From the NCBI GenBank assembly GCA_013314735.1, contig JABUFD010000001.1, forward strand, positions 1,116,001 to 1,180,000: DNA of 64,000 nucleotides, given 5' to 3'. This document shows positions 8,224 through 17,077 of the stretch, piece by piece. How positions within the stretch are numbered: position 1 is the stretch's first letter; each line of letters begins with the position of its first letter. The stretch comes from Anaerolineae bacterium (GTDB taxonomy: Bacteria > Chloroflexota > Anaerolineae > Anaerolineales > Anaerolineaceae). Position numbers and translations under genes: made by a program. The notes beneath the pieces are model-generated. The model was not told the DNA's origin and searched no databases. It worked only from the letters and a program-made list of their open reading frames with translations.

Positions 8224-10683
8224 ATGGAAGTATTGACATTACAGCATGGCTGGGAATTCCGCCAGGGAGACCACGATGATTGGCTTTCGGCAGAGGTGCC
8301 TGGCAGTGTTCACCTTGACTTGATGAGGCATGGACGTATCCCAGATCCGTTCTTGTATGATAACGAAGAGAAAGTACAATGGATTATTGATCAGGAGTGG
8401 CAATATCGCTGCCAATTTGAGGTTAATCAAACACTTATCCTTGCTGAAAAGCAGGTAATGGTCTTCAACGGAATCGACACAATCGCTTCTGTTTCATTGA
8501 ATGGCACACTGTTGGGCAAAACAGACAATATGTTTCGGACGTACGAATGGGATGTTACCACCCTGATCAATACGACAGGTTCAAATGAATTGCTGGTTAC
8601 ATTCCCTTCAGTCGGCAAATTCCTTACTGAAAAATTATCAGAAAGAACAGTGAAAGGTGTCGGCGCCCTGGGGATTGATGGAAGCTACTATATGCGCAAA
8701 GCGCCATGTCATTTCGGCTGGGATTGGGGTCCGGCACTTCCCCCCATCGGTATATGGCAGCCTGTTACGATTGAAGGCCGCAACCTGGCTTTCTTGAAAG
8801 ATGTGCACTTCCGCCAACAACATGGCGAAGACAGTGTCATGATCAGTGCCACACTTGATGTGGGTTCACTTAGCAACGTCCCAGTCAAAGCCATTATGAG
8901 AGTGACCGCACCCGATGGGAAATCATGGACAACACAGAAATATGTACAATCAGAATGTGATCTTAGCATCAACGTGGATAACCCGCAGTTGTGGTATCCA
9001 AACGGTTATGGTGCACAGCCATTGTATGATGTAATGGTCACCCTCGAGTCTGATGATGACATCCTGGACAGCAAAGCGGTGAAGATGGGACTCCGCACAT
9101 TGGAGCTCCGCCAGGAACCAGACCAATGGGGAAAATCCTTTACATTTGTTGTTAACGACATCCCGATATTTGCAAAGGGCTCGAATTGGATTCCAGCTGA
9201 TTCCTTTCCAACCCGCCTGACCCATGCCCGTATGGAGCGATGGATTGCTGATACAGCGGCAGCCCATCAGAACATGCTCCGGGTTTGGGGGGGAGGTTTG
9301 TATGAAACCGATGATTTTTACACCCTTTGCGACCAGTATGGAATTCTTGTCTGGCAGGATTGCATCTTCGCCTGCAAAATTTATCCCCTCCACCAGGATC
9401 AATTCATCGAGAATATTCGCCACGAAATTATCGACAACGCTCGTCGGATTCGCCATCACGCAAGCCTCGCTCTTTGGTGTGGCAACAATGAAATGGAATG
9501 GGGATGGGAAGACTGGCACTGGAATTGCGCTGAAAACAGCGATCTGAAATCCGGTTATGACACATTCTTCCATTATCTGCTGCCCAAATGGTTGAAAACA
9601 TTGGACCCTGATACACCCTATTGGCCGAGTTCCCCTTCATCTGACACCCCGTTTTTCAACGTCAATGGTCAGGAGCAGGGTGATGCCCATTACTGGGATG
9701 TCTGGCATAAAGGCGCTCCATTTACAGCATACAGAAACCAATACCCGCGCTTTATGAGCGAATTCGGTTTCCAGGCTTTCCCGCCCATCGAAACCATCCA
9801 TCATTACACGAACCCCGAAGACCGAAACCTGACATCATATGTAATGGAACTGCATCAGAAGAATAATAACGGTAACCGATTTATCATCAACCAGATGTCC
9901 GCCTCGTACAAAATTCCAACCAATTTTGACAAATTGATGTATATGAGTATGGTTTTACAAGCCGAAGGAATTCGTTATGGGGTGGAGCATTGGCGGCGCA
10001 ATAAGAAACGCGTCAGTGGAACATTATATTGGCAGTTGAATGACTGCTGGCCAGTTGCTTCCTGGGCTAGTATTGATTATTACGGACGCTGGAAGGCACT
10101 TCATTACGCCGCAAAACGGTTTTATGCACCAGTACTCCTGTCATTATATGACGAAGACACCCATGTTGCCATGCACCTGACCAATGATTTGCCGCGCCAA
10201 TGGAATGGTGAGATTCGCTGGCGGTTGGAAACGCTAACCGGTAGCATTCGTGAACAAGGAAGTCTACCTGTTTCGGTTGAAGCACTCGAAAGCCGCGAAG
10301 TATGTGCGGTCGACCTGCCAGTGCCGGATGGGGATCGACGTGACCTCGTTTTCATTGCTGATCTATTTACAAATAACACATTGGTCGCCACCCAAATTTC
10401 AATATTTGCGCCGAATAAACACGTCAATTACGTAGACCCCCAATTGGTGGCAGAGGTGAGTCAAAGCGGCGATGATTTCATTATCACCCTGACCGCAAAA
10501 ACGTTGGCTCGATATGTGGAAGTGAAAATGGAAGGCTTCGATGCCGTGTTCTCGGACAACTATTTCGATCTGCCTGCAGGCAAATCGATCAGCGTTACAA
10601 CGAAAAAACCGGAGGGTTGGACGGTCGAAACTGCCCAAACGGCATTGCGTCTGATGCACCTCCATGCCAGTTATTCAGACTAA
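8224..10683 (+). CDS. Beta-mannosidase, glycoside hydrolase family 2
   Basis: 819 residues, predicted cytoplasmic (no signal peptide). It has the GH2 layout: N-terminal sugar-binding sandwich, immunoglobulin-like domain, TIM barrel and C-terminal beta domains. The acid/base Glu is Glu423 in the WCGNNE motif and the nucleophile is Glu513 in MSEFGFQ, both typical of beta-mannosidases (also HFGWDWGP near residue 160). It hydrolyses terminal beta-mannosides from mannan or N-glycan fragments. The ATG at 8224 is preceded by AGGAG at seven bases; an ATG 36 bases earlier overlaps the promoter -10 and is rejected. The following MFS gene has its own -10 and is separated by a terminator, so co-transcription is not required. 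Confidence 0.92.
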   Translation: MEVLTLQHGWEFRQGDHDDWLSAEVPGSVHLDLMRHGRIPDPFLYDNEEKVQWIIDQEWQYRCQFEVNQTLILAEKQVMVFNGIDTIASVSLNGTLLGKTDNMFRTYEWDVTTLINTTGSNELLVTFPSVGKFLTEKLSERTVKGVGALGIDGSYYMRKAPCHFGWDWGPALPPIGIWQPVTIEGRNLAFLKDVHFRQQHGEDSVMISATLDVGSLSNVPVKAIMRVTAPDGKSWTTQKYVQSECDLSINVDNPQLWYPNGYGAQPLYDVMVTLESDDDILDSKAVKMGLRTLELRQEPDQWGKSFTFVVNDIPIFAKGSNWIPADSFPTRLTHARMERWIADTAAAHQNMLRVWGGGLYETDDFYTLCDQYGILVWQDCIFACKIYPLHQDQFIENIRHEIIDNARRIRHHASLALWCGNNEMEWGWEDWHWNCAENSDLKSGYDTFFHYLLPKWLKTLDPDTPYWPSSPSSDTPFFNVNGQEQGDAHYWDVWHKGAPFTAYRNQYPRFMSEFGFQAFPPIETIHHYTNPEDRNLTSYVMELHQKNNNGNRFIINQMSASYKIPTNFDKLMYMSMVLQAEGIRYGVEHWRRNKKRVSGTLYWQLNDCWPVASWASIDYYGRWKALHYAAKRFYAPVLLSLYDEDTHVAMHLTNDLPRQWNGEIRWRLETLTGSIREQGSLPVSVEALESREVCAVDLPVPDGDRRDLVFIADLFTNNTLVATQISIFAPNKHVNYVDPQLVAEVSQSGDDFIITLTAKTLARYVEVKMEGFDAVFSDNYFDLPAGKSISVTTKKPEGWTVETAQTALRLMHLHASYSD

Positions 10684-10707
10684 AAAAAGATTAATTGATT
10701 ACCGTAA

Positions 10708-10737
10708 GAGCCCTTGCGAGTCTGGCAAGGGCTCTTT
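10708..10737 (+). terminator. Rho-independent terminator after beta-mannosidase
   Basis: Perfect 10-bp stem (GAGCCCTTGC / GCAAGGGCTC), seven-base loop, then TTT. It begins 25 bases after the beta-mannosidase stop and lies upstream of the real start of the next gene. Confidence 0.85.
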
Positions 10738-10763
10738 CCCATCTGTAAAAAGGTGATTTCAAG

Positions 10764-10769
10764 TATAAT
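10764..10769 (+). promoter_or_regulatory. Putative -10 of the MFS transporter gene
   Basis: Perfect TATAAT 46 bases before the ATG of the transporter and after the preceding terminator. The -35 is not recognisable, so the assignment rests on the hexamer and its position. Confidence 0.45.
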
Positions 10770-10815
10770 TCGAGCAATCCCAAATTCATTTGCACCCTCA
10801 TTAAGGAATTCTGTT

Positions 10816-12147
10816 ATGACAACCTTCAAAGAAATGCTGTATGAAACACCCAAAGACAGGCTGGAAAAAGAAAATCACCGAAAAGCAATACGCGCATGGA
10901 CAATGTATGACTGGGCGAATTCGGTCTTTGCCACAACGATCATGGCTGCGGTATTGCCAGTGTATTATTCCAGCGTTGCCTCTGCCAATTTGAAACCAGC
11001 AGAAGCCACATCCAACTGGGCATTTACTACGACCATTGCTCTGGTTCTGGTGGCGATCCTGTCGCCCATCTTGGGGGCTATGGCAGATTTCACCGGTGCA
11101 AAAAAAAGGTTTTTTACCACTTTCGTTTTTTTGGGGGTTACGGGAACGGCACTGCTTTTCCTTGTTAGCACTGGCGACTGGCTGTTGGCATCATTCTTCT
11201 ACATTCTGGGCAGTATCGGTTTTTCGGGCGCTAACGTGTTTTATGACTCCTTTCTGCCGCATATCGCCAGACCGGATGAAATTGACCAGGTATCAGCCCG
11301 AGGTTATGCCATGGGATATCTTGGCGGTGGGCTGATGCTCGCTGTCAACCTGGGAATGATCTTATTCGCGCCGGAGAATCTTACGGAAATGATGTCACGC
11401 CTTTCATTTTTGATGGTTTCGGTGTGGTGGCTGATATTCACGATTCCTTTATGGCGCAATGTCAAAGAACCAACCCGCCGCATACAACCTGGAGAAGAAA
11501 ACTTCAATCCAATCCAGGCTAGTTTTCGAAGGCTCATAAACACCTTCAAAGATATAAAAAAGTATCGGGAGTTGATGAAATTTATCGTTGCCTTCTGGCT
11601 GTACAACAATGGCATCGGCACGATCATATTTATGGCGACCATCTATGGCACAGAGCTTGGTTTCAGCAGCACAACGACCATCGGCACGCTTTTAATGGTG
11701 CAATTCGTAGCCATTCCTTTTTCATTCTTGTTTGGTTGGCTCGGAAAAAAAATTGGGACAAAACGATCGATCTTGATCAGCATTTTTATCTACGCATTAA
11801 TTGCTATTGGCGGATATTTCTTGATGCAGGAATGGCATTTTTGGGTGCTTGGTTTCGCAGTAGCTACCGTTCAGGGTGGCAGCCAGGCACTGAGCCGCTC
11901 GCTATTTGGGAGAATGTTGCCCAAATCCAAATCCGCAGAATTTTACGGTTTCTTCTCGGTATCCGAGAAAATTGCCGGGACAGTAGGCCCTTTGCTGTTT
12001 GGTCTTGTTTCACGCCTGATGGGCAACAGCCGTTTGAGTATCGTTTCGCTGATCATCTTCTTCATCCTGGGCGGACTATTACTCTACTTCGTCAGGGAAA
12101 ATGACGCAATCGCTATCGCAGAACAGGAAGAAATAGCTTTAGCGTGA
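10816..12147 (+). CDS. MFS transporter, UMF1/Atg22-like family
   Basis: 443 residues with about 12 predicted membrane helices. The N-terminal signature AWTMYDWANSVFATTIMAAV is characteristic of the Atg22/UMF1-like branch of the major facilitator superfamily; yeast Atg22 exports amino acids from the vacuole, but bacterial substrates are not established. The ATG at 10816 has AAGGA eight bases upstream. The open frame extends 34 codons further, but those codons cover the preceding terminator and promoter and are rejected. The substrate here could be a sugar or amino acid; the neighbouring beta-mannosidase is only weak context because a terminator separates the two genes. Confidence 0.85.
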   Translation: MTTFKEMLYETPKDRLEKENHRKAIRAWTMYDWANSVFATTIMAAVLPVYYSSVASANLKPAEATSNWAFTTTIALVLVAILSPILGAMADFTGAKKRFFTTFVFLGVTGTALLFLVSTGDWLLASFFYILGSIGFSGANVFYDSFLPHIARPDEIDQVSARGYAMGYLGGGLMLAVNLGMILFAPENLTEMMSRLSFLMVSVWWLIFTIPLWRNVKEPTRRIQPGEENFNPIQASFRRLINTFKDIKKYRELMKFIVAFWLYNNGIGTIIFMATIYGTELGFSSTTTIGTLLMVQFVAIPFSFLFGWLGKKIGTKRSILISIFIYALIAIGGYFLMQEWHFWVLGFAVATVQGGSQALSRSLFGRMLPKSKSAEFYGFFSVSEKIAGTVGPLLFGLVSRLMGNSRLSIVSLIIFFILGGLLLYFVRENDAIAIAEQEEIALA

Positions 12148-12170
12148 TAATTTAACAAAAAACCACTGAA

Positions 12171-12197
12171 ACCCGCGAAATATTCTCGCGGGTTTTC
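12171..12197. terminator. Bidirectional terminator between MFS gene and ruvA
   Basis: Perfect 8-bp stem (ACCCGCGA / TCGCGGGT) with a seven-base loop between two convergent genes. TTTTCTAT follows on the plus strand, and a run of six T lies 12 bases downstream on the minus strand, so it can serve both directions. Confidence 0.8.
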
Positions 12198-12772
12198 TAT
12201 TGGCCAAAATGCTGGAGGGCAATTCGCAATCGTGTCTCAATGTCATCGCTGGCATCACGGGGTATGGATTGCAGCGCTCGCTGTGCTTCCACAACGCTGT
12301 AACCCAGGGCTGTCAAAGCATCAACAACTTCAGCATCCACAACACTGGCGCCTCCTGCAAGGTATCCTTCGGCAGGACTGATTTTATCTTTGAGATGAAG
12401 CAGGATTTTTTCGGCTGTTTTCCTGCCTATCCCCGGAACTCGACTGAATATCAAGTATTCCTCAGCCAGAATCGCATTTCGAATCGCATCCAGTGACAAG
12501 GTGGATAATATCGCCAGGGCTGCTTTCGGGCCAATCCCGTTTACATCATTAAACAAAAGAAAAAATTTGCGCTCTTCATTCTCTGCAAATCCATACAGAG
12601 CCATGATATTCTCTCGTATGTAGAAATGGGTGTGCAGGAAAATCCGCTGCCCGATCTCCGCGGCTTGCGCAGTGAATAATGGCGTATACACCAGTATGCC
12701 AAATCCCTGTACATTCAGTACGATGCCATTGGGTTCTTTCGCGATTACTTCACCTTCTATCGAATGTATCAT
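12197..12772 (-). CDS. ruvA: Holliday junction branch migration protein RuvA
   Basis: 191 residues, normal length. N-terminal OB fold (1-62), two helix-hairpin-helix motifs (VNGIGPKAA at 78-86 and VPGIGRKTA at 112-120), an acidic/flexible linker, and C-terminal domain III (145-191) that contacts RuvB. It binds four-way junctions and directs RuvB-driven branch migration. It is the last gene of the yebC-ruvC-methyltransferase-ruvA operon, and its ATG overlaps the preceding stop by one base, so translation is likely coupled. No ruvB is seen in the window. Confidence 0.96.
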   Translation of the reverse strand: MIHSIEGEVIAKEPNGIVLNVQGFGILVYTPLFTAQAAEIGQRIFLHTHFYIRENIMALYGFAENEERKFFLLFNDVNGIGPKAALAILSTLSLDAIRNAILAEEYLIFSRVPGIGRKTAEKILLHLKDKISPAEGYLAGGASVVDAEVVDALTALGYSVVEAQRALQSIPRDASDDIETRLRIALQHFGQ

Positions 12773-13581
12773 CAGTCCTCCTTATGCGCATGAAATTGTT
12801 CATGAATCTCATAAAGAACAACACCCGTAGCGACCGCCAAATTGAGCGAGTCACACGAACCTTCCATGGGGATCATCACCATCGAATCACACAGCTCGAC
12901 ATGTGCGTCCGTTAATCCCTCACGCTCGCTTCCCATCACCAGAATCACCGGATTCGGATAAGCCAGCCTTCGGTAATGAACTCTTCCCTCATGATCTGAT
13001 GTGCCAACCAGATGAGCATCGACGTTTTTTTTCCATTGACGGAATTCCTCAAACGATGCTTTGACCACCGCCTGGGAAAAAATAGCTCCCATGCTGGCAC
13101 GAATTGATGTGGGATCATAAGGATCACAGCTTTGATCGAGCAGGATTACTCCGCAGCCGCCTACCGCATCCAGGGTTCTTAAGATCGTACCGAGGTTGCC
13201 CGGATCTCGTATGGTATCCAGCGCCACCCAGATTGCGCCGGCCTCCAGGTGAACCGTATCAATCGTCACCCAGGATTGTCTTGCAACCGCCATCAGCCCT
13301 TGAGGATTATCTTTACTGGCAATGCTGCTGAATACTTCACCACTCACTTCCAGCACCTGCCCGCCTGCTAGTCTGAAGTTTTCCACCACTTTCAACCCAT
13401 ATGTACTGGTCAGGTACTCCCGGGATACAATGATCACATCGATCAGAGCTTGTTGTTGCACTGCCTCACATACCAGTCGGACTCCTTCCAGGAGAAACAT
13501 GCCGGTTCGGTCACGCTCCTTTCTGGATTTCAGTTTCCTGATCTCCCTGATCTTTGCATTGGCGCTACTAGTGATTATCAA
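12772..13581 (-). CDS. SpoU/TrmH-family RNA 2'-O-methyltransferase
   Basis: 269 residues. The N-terminal L30e-like substrate-binding domain (1-100) begins with the ITSSANAKIREIRKL pattern. The C-terminal SPOUT knot has motif 1 DTIRDPGNLGTILRT, motif 2 VILVMGSEREGL and motif 3 IPMEGSCDSLNLAVATGV, all intact. It transfers a methyl group from S-adenosylmethionine to a ribose 2'-OH, most likely in 23S rRNA or tRNA; the exact target cannot be told from sequence. It overlaps ruvC by four bases (ATGA) and ruvA by one base, so it is part of a tightly coupled operon with Holliday-junction genes. Confidence 0.9.
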   Translation of the reverse strand: MIITSSANAKIREIRKLKSRKERDRTGMFLLEGVRLVCEAVQQQALIDVIIVSREYLTSTYGLKVVENFRLAGGQVLEVSGEVFSSIASKDNPQGLMAVARQSWVTIDTVHLEAGAIWVALDTIRDPGNLGTILRTLDAVGGCGVILLDQSCDPYDPTSIRASMGAIFSQAVVKASFEEFRQWKKNVDAHLVGTSDHEGRVHYRRLAYPNPVILVMGSEREGLTDAHVELCDSMVMIPMEGSCDSLNLAVATGVVLYEIHEQFHAHKED

Positions 13582-14081
13582 ACGGTTGGTCCTTTTTGGA
13601 GTTGATCATATCGCGCACGGTGCAGCTGGCAAATTGCAACAGCCAACGCATCGGCAGCATCATCAGGCCGGGGAAGATCATCCAGCTCCAGAATCGACTG
13701 CACCATTACCTGCATCTGGTGTTTGTCAGCCCCGCCATATCCTGTGATTGCCTGTTTGATTTCTGGCGGTGAAAATTCAACTACTTTAATTGAGGACTGC
13801 GCCAGTGCAAGCATCATCACACCACGCGCATGTCCAACAGAGATTGCGGTTGTGATATTTTTTGCAAAAAACAGCTTCTCGACCGCCGCATGGTCTGGCT
13901 TGTGGAGAAGTAGTAAATTTCGCATTTGCTCATACAATACAAGCAACCTGTTTTCCAGTGCCTGCCTAGCGGGTGTCAAAATGACCCCGTAATCGATCAG
14001 TTCTAAATCACCGTTTCCATTCTGCCGGACTAGACCATATCCAGTGGTACCAAGTCCGGGATCAAGTCCAAGTGTCAGCAT
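13578..14081 (-). CDS. ruvC: Crossover junction endodeoxyribonuclease RuvC
   Basis: 167 residues. It has the RNase H-like fold with metal-binding Asp7 (LGLDPGLGTTGYG), Glu68 (AAVEKLFF) and the C-terminal Asp cluster at 140-144 (RPDDAADALA). It resolves Holliday junctions produced by homologous recombination. It lies 20 bases after yebC and overlaps the downstream methyltransferase start by four bases. RuvC, RuvA and the missing RuvB form the resolvasome. Confidence 0.96.
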   Translation of the reverse strand: MLTLGLDPGLGTTGYGLVRQNGNGDLELIDYGVILTPARQALENRLLVLYEQMRNLLLLHKPDHAAVEKLFFAKNITTAISVGHARGVMMLALAQSSIKVVEFSPPEIKQAITGYGGADKHQMQVMVQSILELDDLPRPDDAADALAVAICQLHRARYDQLQKGPTV

Positions 14082-14101
14082 AACTACTGCCTGGCAAGGT
14101 G

Positions 14102-14857
14102 TCAGGCTGCATCAAGCGATTCCAACGCCTCATCGCTGATGGCAACATTGACATACACATTTTGTACATCATCCAATTCTTCAAGATGATCAATTGTCTT
14201 CAAAACTTTTAAGGTATCATCCAGGTTCAGCTCCAATTCCTGGTTAGGGAACATTCGCAATTCGGCTGTTTCTGGTGATATACCAGCATTATGCAAAGCA
14301 TTGCTCAGTGTCTTAAAACTCGAGGCGGGACCGAAAACTTCTACATTACCCTCCTCTTCGATAATATCATCTGCACCGCCATCGGCTGCCAGCATGAATA
14401 ACTCATCGAAATTTTTCTTCCCTAATGGGAATGTAAAATAGGCTTTTTGGGTAAATTGCCATGCGACTGAACCACTTTCGCCCAGGCTCCCACCTGCTCT
14501 GCTTAGAACATGTCTGACCTCAGCGACTGTGCGGTTTCGGTTTTCAGTCACACACTCAATGATCAGTGCTGCTCCTGCATTTGCATAGCCTTCGTATGTG
14601 ATCTCCTCATATTGGCTGCCATCCTTATCTTCACCCAGTCCGCGCTTTATTGCCCGCTCAATGTTATCTTTCGGCATATTTTCTGAACGAGCTTTATCTA
14701 CTGCCAGCCGCAGCCGGAAGTTAGAAGTATAATCTCCACCGCCCTCGCGCGCAGCCATCACAATTTCACGGGTGATTCGGGTGAATATTTTCCCCCGCTT
14801 GGCATCCTCCGCACCTTTTTTTCGCTTAATGGTCGACCATTTGGAATGCCCCGACAT
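14102..14857 (-). CDS. yebC: YebC/PmpR-family protein (DNA-binding regulator or ribosome-associated factor)
   Basis: 251 residues, the usual length of the family. It begins with the invariant MSGHSKWSTIKRKKGAED and keeps the downstream signature ARSENMPKDNIERAIKRG. YebC proteins were first described as transcriptional regulators and more recently as relieving ribosome stalling; the sequence alone does not choose between these. It heads the operon with ruvC and ruvA, a widely conserved arrangement. The start has a GGAG-type site (AAGGAG) eight bases upstream. Confidence 0.95.
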   Translation of the reverse strand: MSGHSKWSTIKRKKGAEDAKRGKIFTRITREIVMAAREGGGDYTSNFRLRLAVDKARSENMPKDNIERAIKRGLGEDKDGSQYEEITYEGYANAGAALIIECVTENRNRTVAEVRHVLSRAGGSLGESGSVAWQFTQKAYFTFPLGKKNFDELFMLAADGGADDIIEEEGNVEVFGPASSFKTLSNALHNAGISPETAELRMFPNQELELNLDDTLKVLKTIDHLEELDDVQNVYVNVAISDEALESLDAA

Positions 14858-14898
14858 AGATATCTCCTTGTTCGTACATGGGTTTTTGGAATGAAAAT

Positions 14899-14907
14899 AT
14901 TATACCA
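14899..14907 (-). promoter_or_regulatory. Extended -10 promoter of the yebC-ruvC-ruvA operon
   Basis: TGG-TATAAT on the minus strand, 42 bases upstream of the yebC ATG: a perfect -10 with the extended TG. No clear -35 is present, as is common for extended -10 promoters. Confidence 0.6.
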
Positions 14908-14969
14908 TGCACAACCCATCTACGTGATACACACGATATTGCTTCATACGCTGGGATGTGTTCGATTTA

Positions 14970-14978
14970 TGGTATCAT
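14970..14978 (+). promoter_or_regulatory. Extended -10 promoter of the surface protein gene
   Basis: TGG-TATCAT, 25 bases upstream of the ATG at 15003 and divergent from the yebC promoter. It overlaps the upstream part of the longest open frame, which argues that translation starts at 15003. Confidence 0.5.
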
Positions 14979-15002
14979 GATGTGGAATTTTCAAAGGAAC
15001 CC

Positions 15003-16268
15003 ATGACGGATAGCGACCTTAACCCAACACCCAAATCGAATTTTTTTCTGAAACTGGTCATCATCATTGGCTCTGGTTTGGTCATGTTTGGTTTCCTTCT
15101 CTCAGTCATCTATCAACCGGATCGCCTCACTTTGGTTTTTTTTGACCCCACAGCAACGCCAACAATGCTCACAAGCACACCTGCACCGACAATGACAAAT
15201 CAACCCAGTCAGACCCCTACGCTGACCGTGACTCCACAACCAACAGAAACACCCTTTCCATCTTCGGCTTATGCTGTATCTGACTTGAACGCAATCCGTC
15301 CGGAATTGAATATCGCAGGGAACAGCGCCATCATTCTTAACGAAGATATCGCCCAGGTGGAACCCCCATTGGATCATTTTCAATGGATCAGTTCTTCCGA
15401 CATATCGCAGGATATCGGTTACGAAATCGCGGAACCATATTTTGCCACATTTGGTTCGGGAAAAATTACCTGGTCTACCGATTTGCCAGTAAAACCAGCG
15501 TTATACGAGATTTTTATTTTGGACACACTCTTCAGCTCGGGAGGAGAACTCGATTTCGCAGTACGCTTGGATGATCAATTAATGGAACCTATTATTGGCG
15601 AATCCTATGTTCGGTATCAATCCTCCCAGGGAGATCCCCCCCAATACAATGACGTCTGGCAGAGCATTGGCATTTATGATGTAACGCAAATTGGCATCAT
15701 TTCCGTATCAAGTGAATGGAGTACCCGCGATGAACGTTCTATCGTTGCTGTCGATAGGGTTCTGATTCTAGAGCATCCTGCTGAAAGCCGGGAGATACTC
15801 CAACAGCTTCCCGCCACAGGTTCTATGGTATATGTCACAGACGAAGGCAATGCTGCATTTACCTCAACCCAATTTTGGGATTATTGGGAGGACCCGTTAT
15901 CCTGGGGGGGGCAATACCAGGTCATTTCAGATCCGCCAGTTGACACTTCAGTAACATGGACATTCCCTTCTGTTTTCACTCATGCGACTTATGATGTTTA
16001 TGCCTGGATTCCATCGGTCAGTGGCACCGCACCGGTCACATACCGCTTATTCGCCAGCGGGTTGCAAGTCGCTGACATAAATGGCGAAGTGGATATTGTT
16101 TTCGCTGATGGGCAGGGGAATCGAAATAAGGCCGCCTGGCTTCATATTGGCACATGGGTAATCCCCGAAGTTTTCGGAGACTCGATCCGGTTTGCCCTGA
16201 ACATGTCAGTAACTGAAAATACCAAGGGAGATTGCGTTGTTGATGCGATTGCCCTGGTACGGAAATGA
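15003..16268 (+). CDS. Membrane-anchored extracellular protein with golvesin-like domains
   Basis: 421 residues. A short cytoplasmic tail, one membrane helix (~15-37), a Thr/Pro-rich linker (~45-85, repeated TPT-type motifs), then two beta-rich domains. The C-terminal one (~275-420) has the pattern of golvesin C-terminal-like/xanthan-lyase-associated domains: a VYVTDEGNAAF-type opening, a W-rich core, a YDVYAWIPS strand and the ending VVDAIALVRK. The first domain (~100-260) is a more diverged relative. Such domains are thought to bind carbohydrate or help attach proteins at the surface; no catalytic domain is seen. The ATG at 15003 has AAAGGA five bases upstream. It stands alone, convergent with the next gene. 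Function unknown. Confidence 0.75.
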   Translation: MTDSDLNPTPKSNFFLKLVIIIGSGLVMFGFLLSVIYQPDRLTLVFFDPTATPTMLTSTPAPTMTNQPSQTPTLTVTPQPTETPFPSSAYAVSDLNAIRPELNIAGNSAIILNEDIAQVEPPLDHFQWISSSDISQDIGYEIAEPYFATFGSGKITWSTDLPVKPALYEIFILDTLFSSGGELDFAVRLDDQLMEPIIGESYVRYQSSQGDPPQYNDVWQSIGIYDVTQIGIISVSSEWSTRDERSIVAVDRVLILEHPAESREILQQLPATGSMVYVTDEGNAAFTSTQFWDYWEDPLSWGGQYQVISDPPVDTSVTWTFPSVFTHATYDVYAWIPSVSGTAPVTYRLFASGLQVADINGEVDIVFADGQGNRNKAAWLHIGTWVIPEVFGDSIRFALNMSVTENTKGDCVVDAIALVRK

Positions 16269-16270
16269 CC

Positions 16271-17077
16271 TCACAGGTGTTTTAAAAAAGCAGAAGGGTT
16301 ATGTAAAAAATCCCTGGTCAAATTTACATGCTCAAGGTCTTCGTATTTCGCCGGCCCAATCGGTGATGTATCGAAATTGATGATACTGGCTCCCGGAAAT
16401 GCCATGAGTATCGGTGAATGAGTAGCGATGATGAATTGAGCGTTCTCATTTACCATCTCGCGCAACAATGCCAGCAAGGTTAACTGGCGCAGCGGTGATA
16501 ATGGGACTTCCGGTTCATCCAGGAGGTACAGCCCGTCAGGAATAAACCTGGCTTGAAAAAAGGTCAGGAAGCTCTCTCCATGTGAACGTGCATCTAATCC
16601 ATCTCCATATCGATGTTGAATATCATAAAGCTGGTTATTGTATGCAGTCTTGGCTTGGTTAATTGCAAACGCTGACCTGCCTGTGTAGGTCTGATCAACA
16701 TTTGCCAATTCCTTTTCCATTTCCATCTTGATCTGGTTCATTTTTTTTGCATAACCAAAAAAATCTTCTGCCCGAAGAAAGAAACCTTTATGTGTTCTGG
16801 CTGACCACTCCAACTTCAGGTGTTTTGCCAATTCCCGTGCTGGTCCCAGGGTTGGGTCTGTCTTTACCGGCTCAGAGCCAACTGTTGTGCACCCGATTGC
16901 ACAAGCCATGCCTTCCAATAAGGAGGATTTTCCTGAGCCGTTCTCGCCCACAAAAAAAGTGATTGGCGAAGTAAATGCCAATTCATTGAATCCTCGCAAG
17001 CAGGTTATGCTAAATGGATAATCCTTTTTTTCGATGGCGCTTTCACGCATTGTCAGTTTCCTAAGGTGGATTTTCAT
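16271..17077 (-). CDS. AAA family ATPase (RecF/SMC/ABC-like)
   Basis: 268 residues. Walker A GENGSGKSS at 44-52, an ABC-type Walker B region LYLLDEPEVPLS and the H-loop THSP near residue 220, so a complete ABC/SMC-type ATPase head without a long coiled coil. Related short proteins are annotated as predicted ATPases with unknown partners; some act in DNA repair or toxin-like systems. The chosen ATG (17077) follows AGGA eight bases upstream and overlaps the end of dinB by 17 bases. The longer open frame (to 17203) lies inside dinB and is rejected. Co-transcription with dinB suggests a link to DNA damage, but this is inference. Confidence 0.8.
   Translation of the reverse strand: MKIHLRKLTMRESAIEKKDYPFSITCLRGFNELAFTSPITFFVGENGSGKSSLLEGMACAIGCTTVGSEPVKTDPTLGPARELAKHLKLEWSARTHKGFFLRAEDFFGYAKKMNQIKMEMEKELANVDQTYTGRSAFAINQAKTAYNNQLYDIQHRYGDGLDARSHGESFLTFFQARFIPDGLYLLDEPEVPLSPLRQLTLLALLREMVNENAQFIIATHSPILMAFPGASIINFDTSPIGPAKYEDLEHVNLTRDFLHNPSAFLKHL

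Noticed and set aside
8950-9573. Minus-strand frame of 207 codons inside the beta-mannosidase gene
   Set aside because: Antisense shadow of the conserved catalytic domain.
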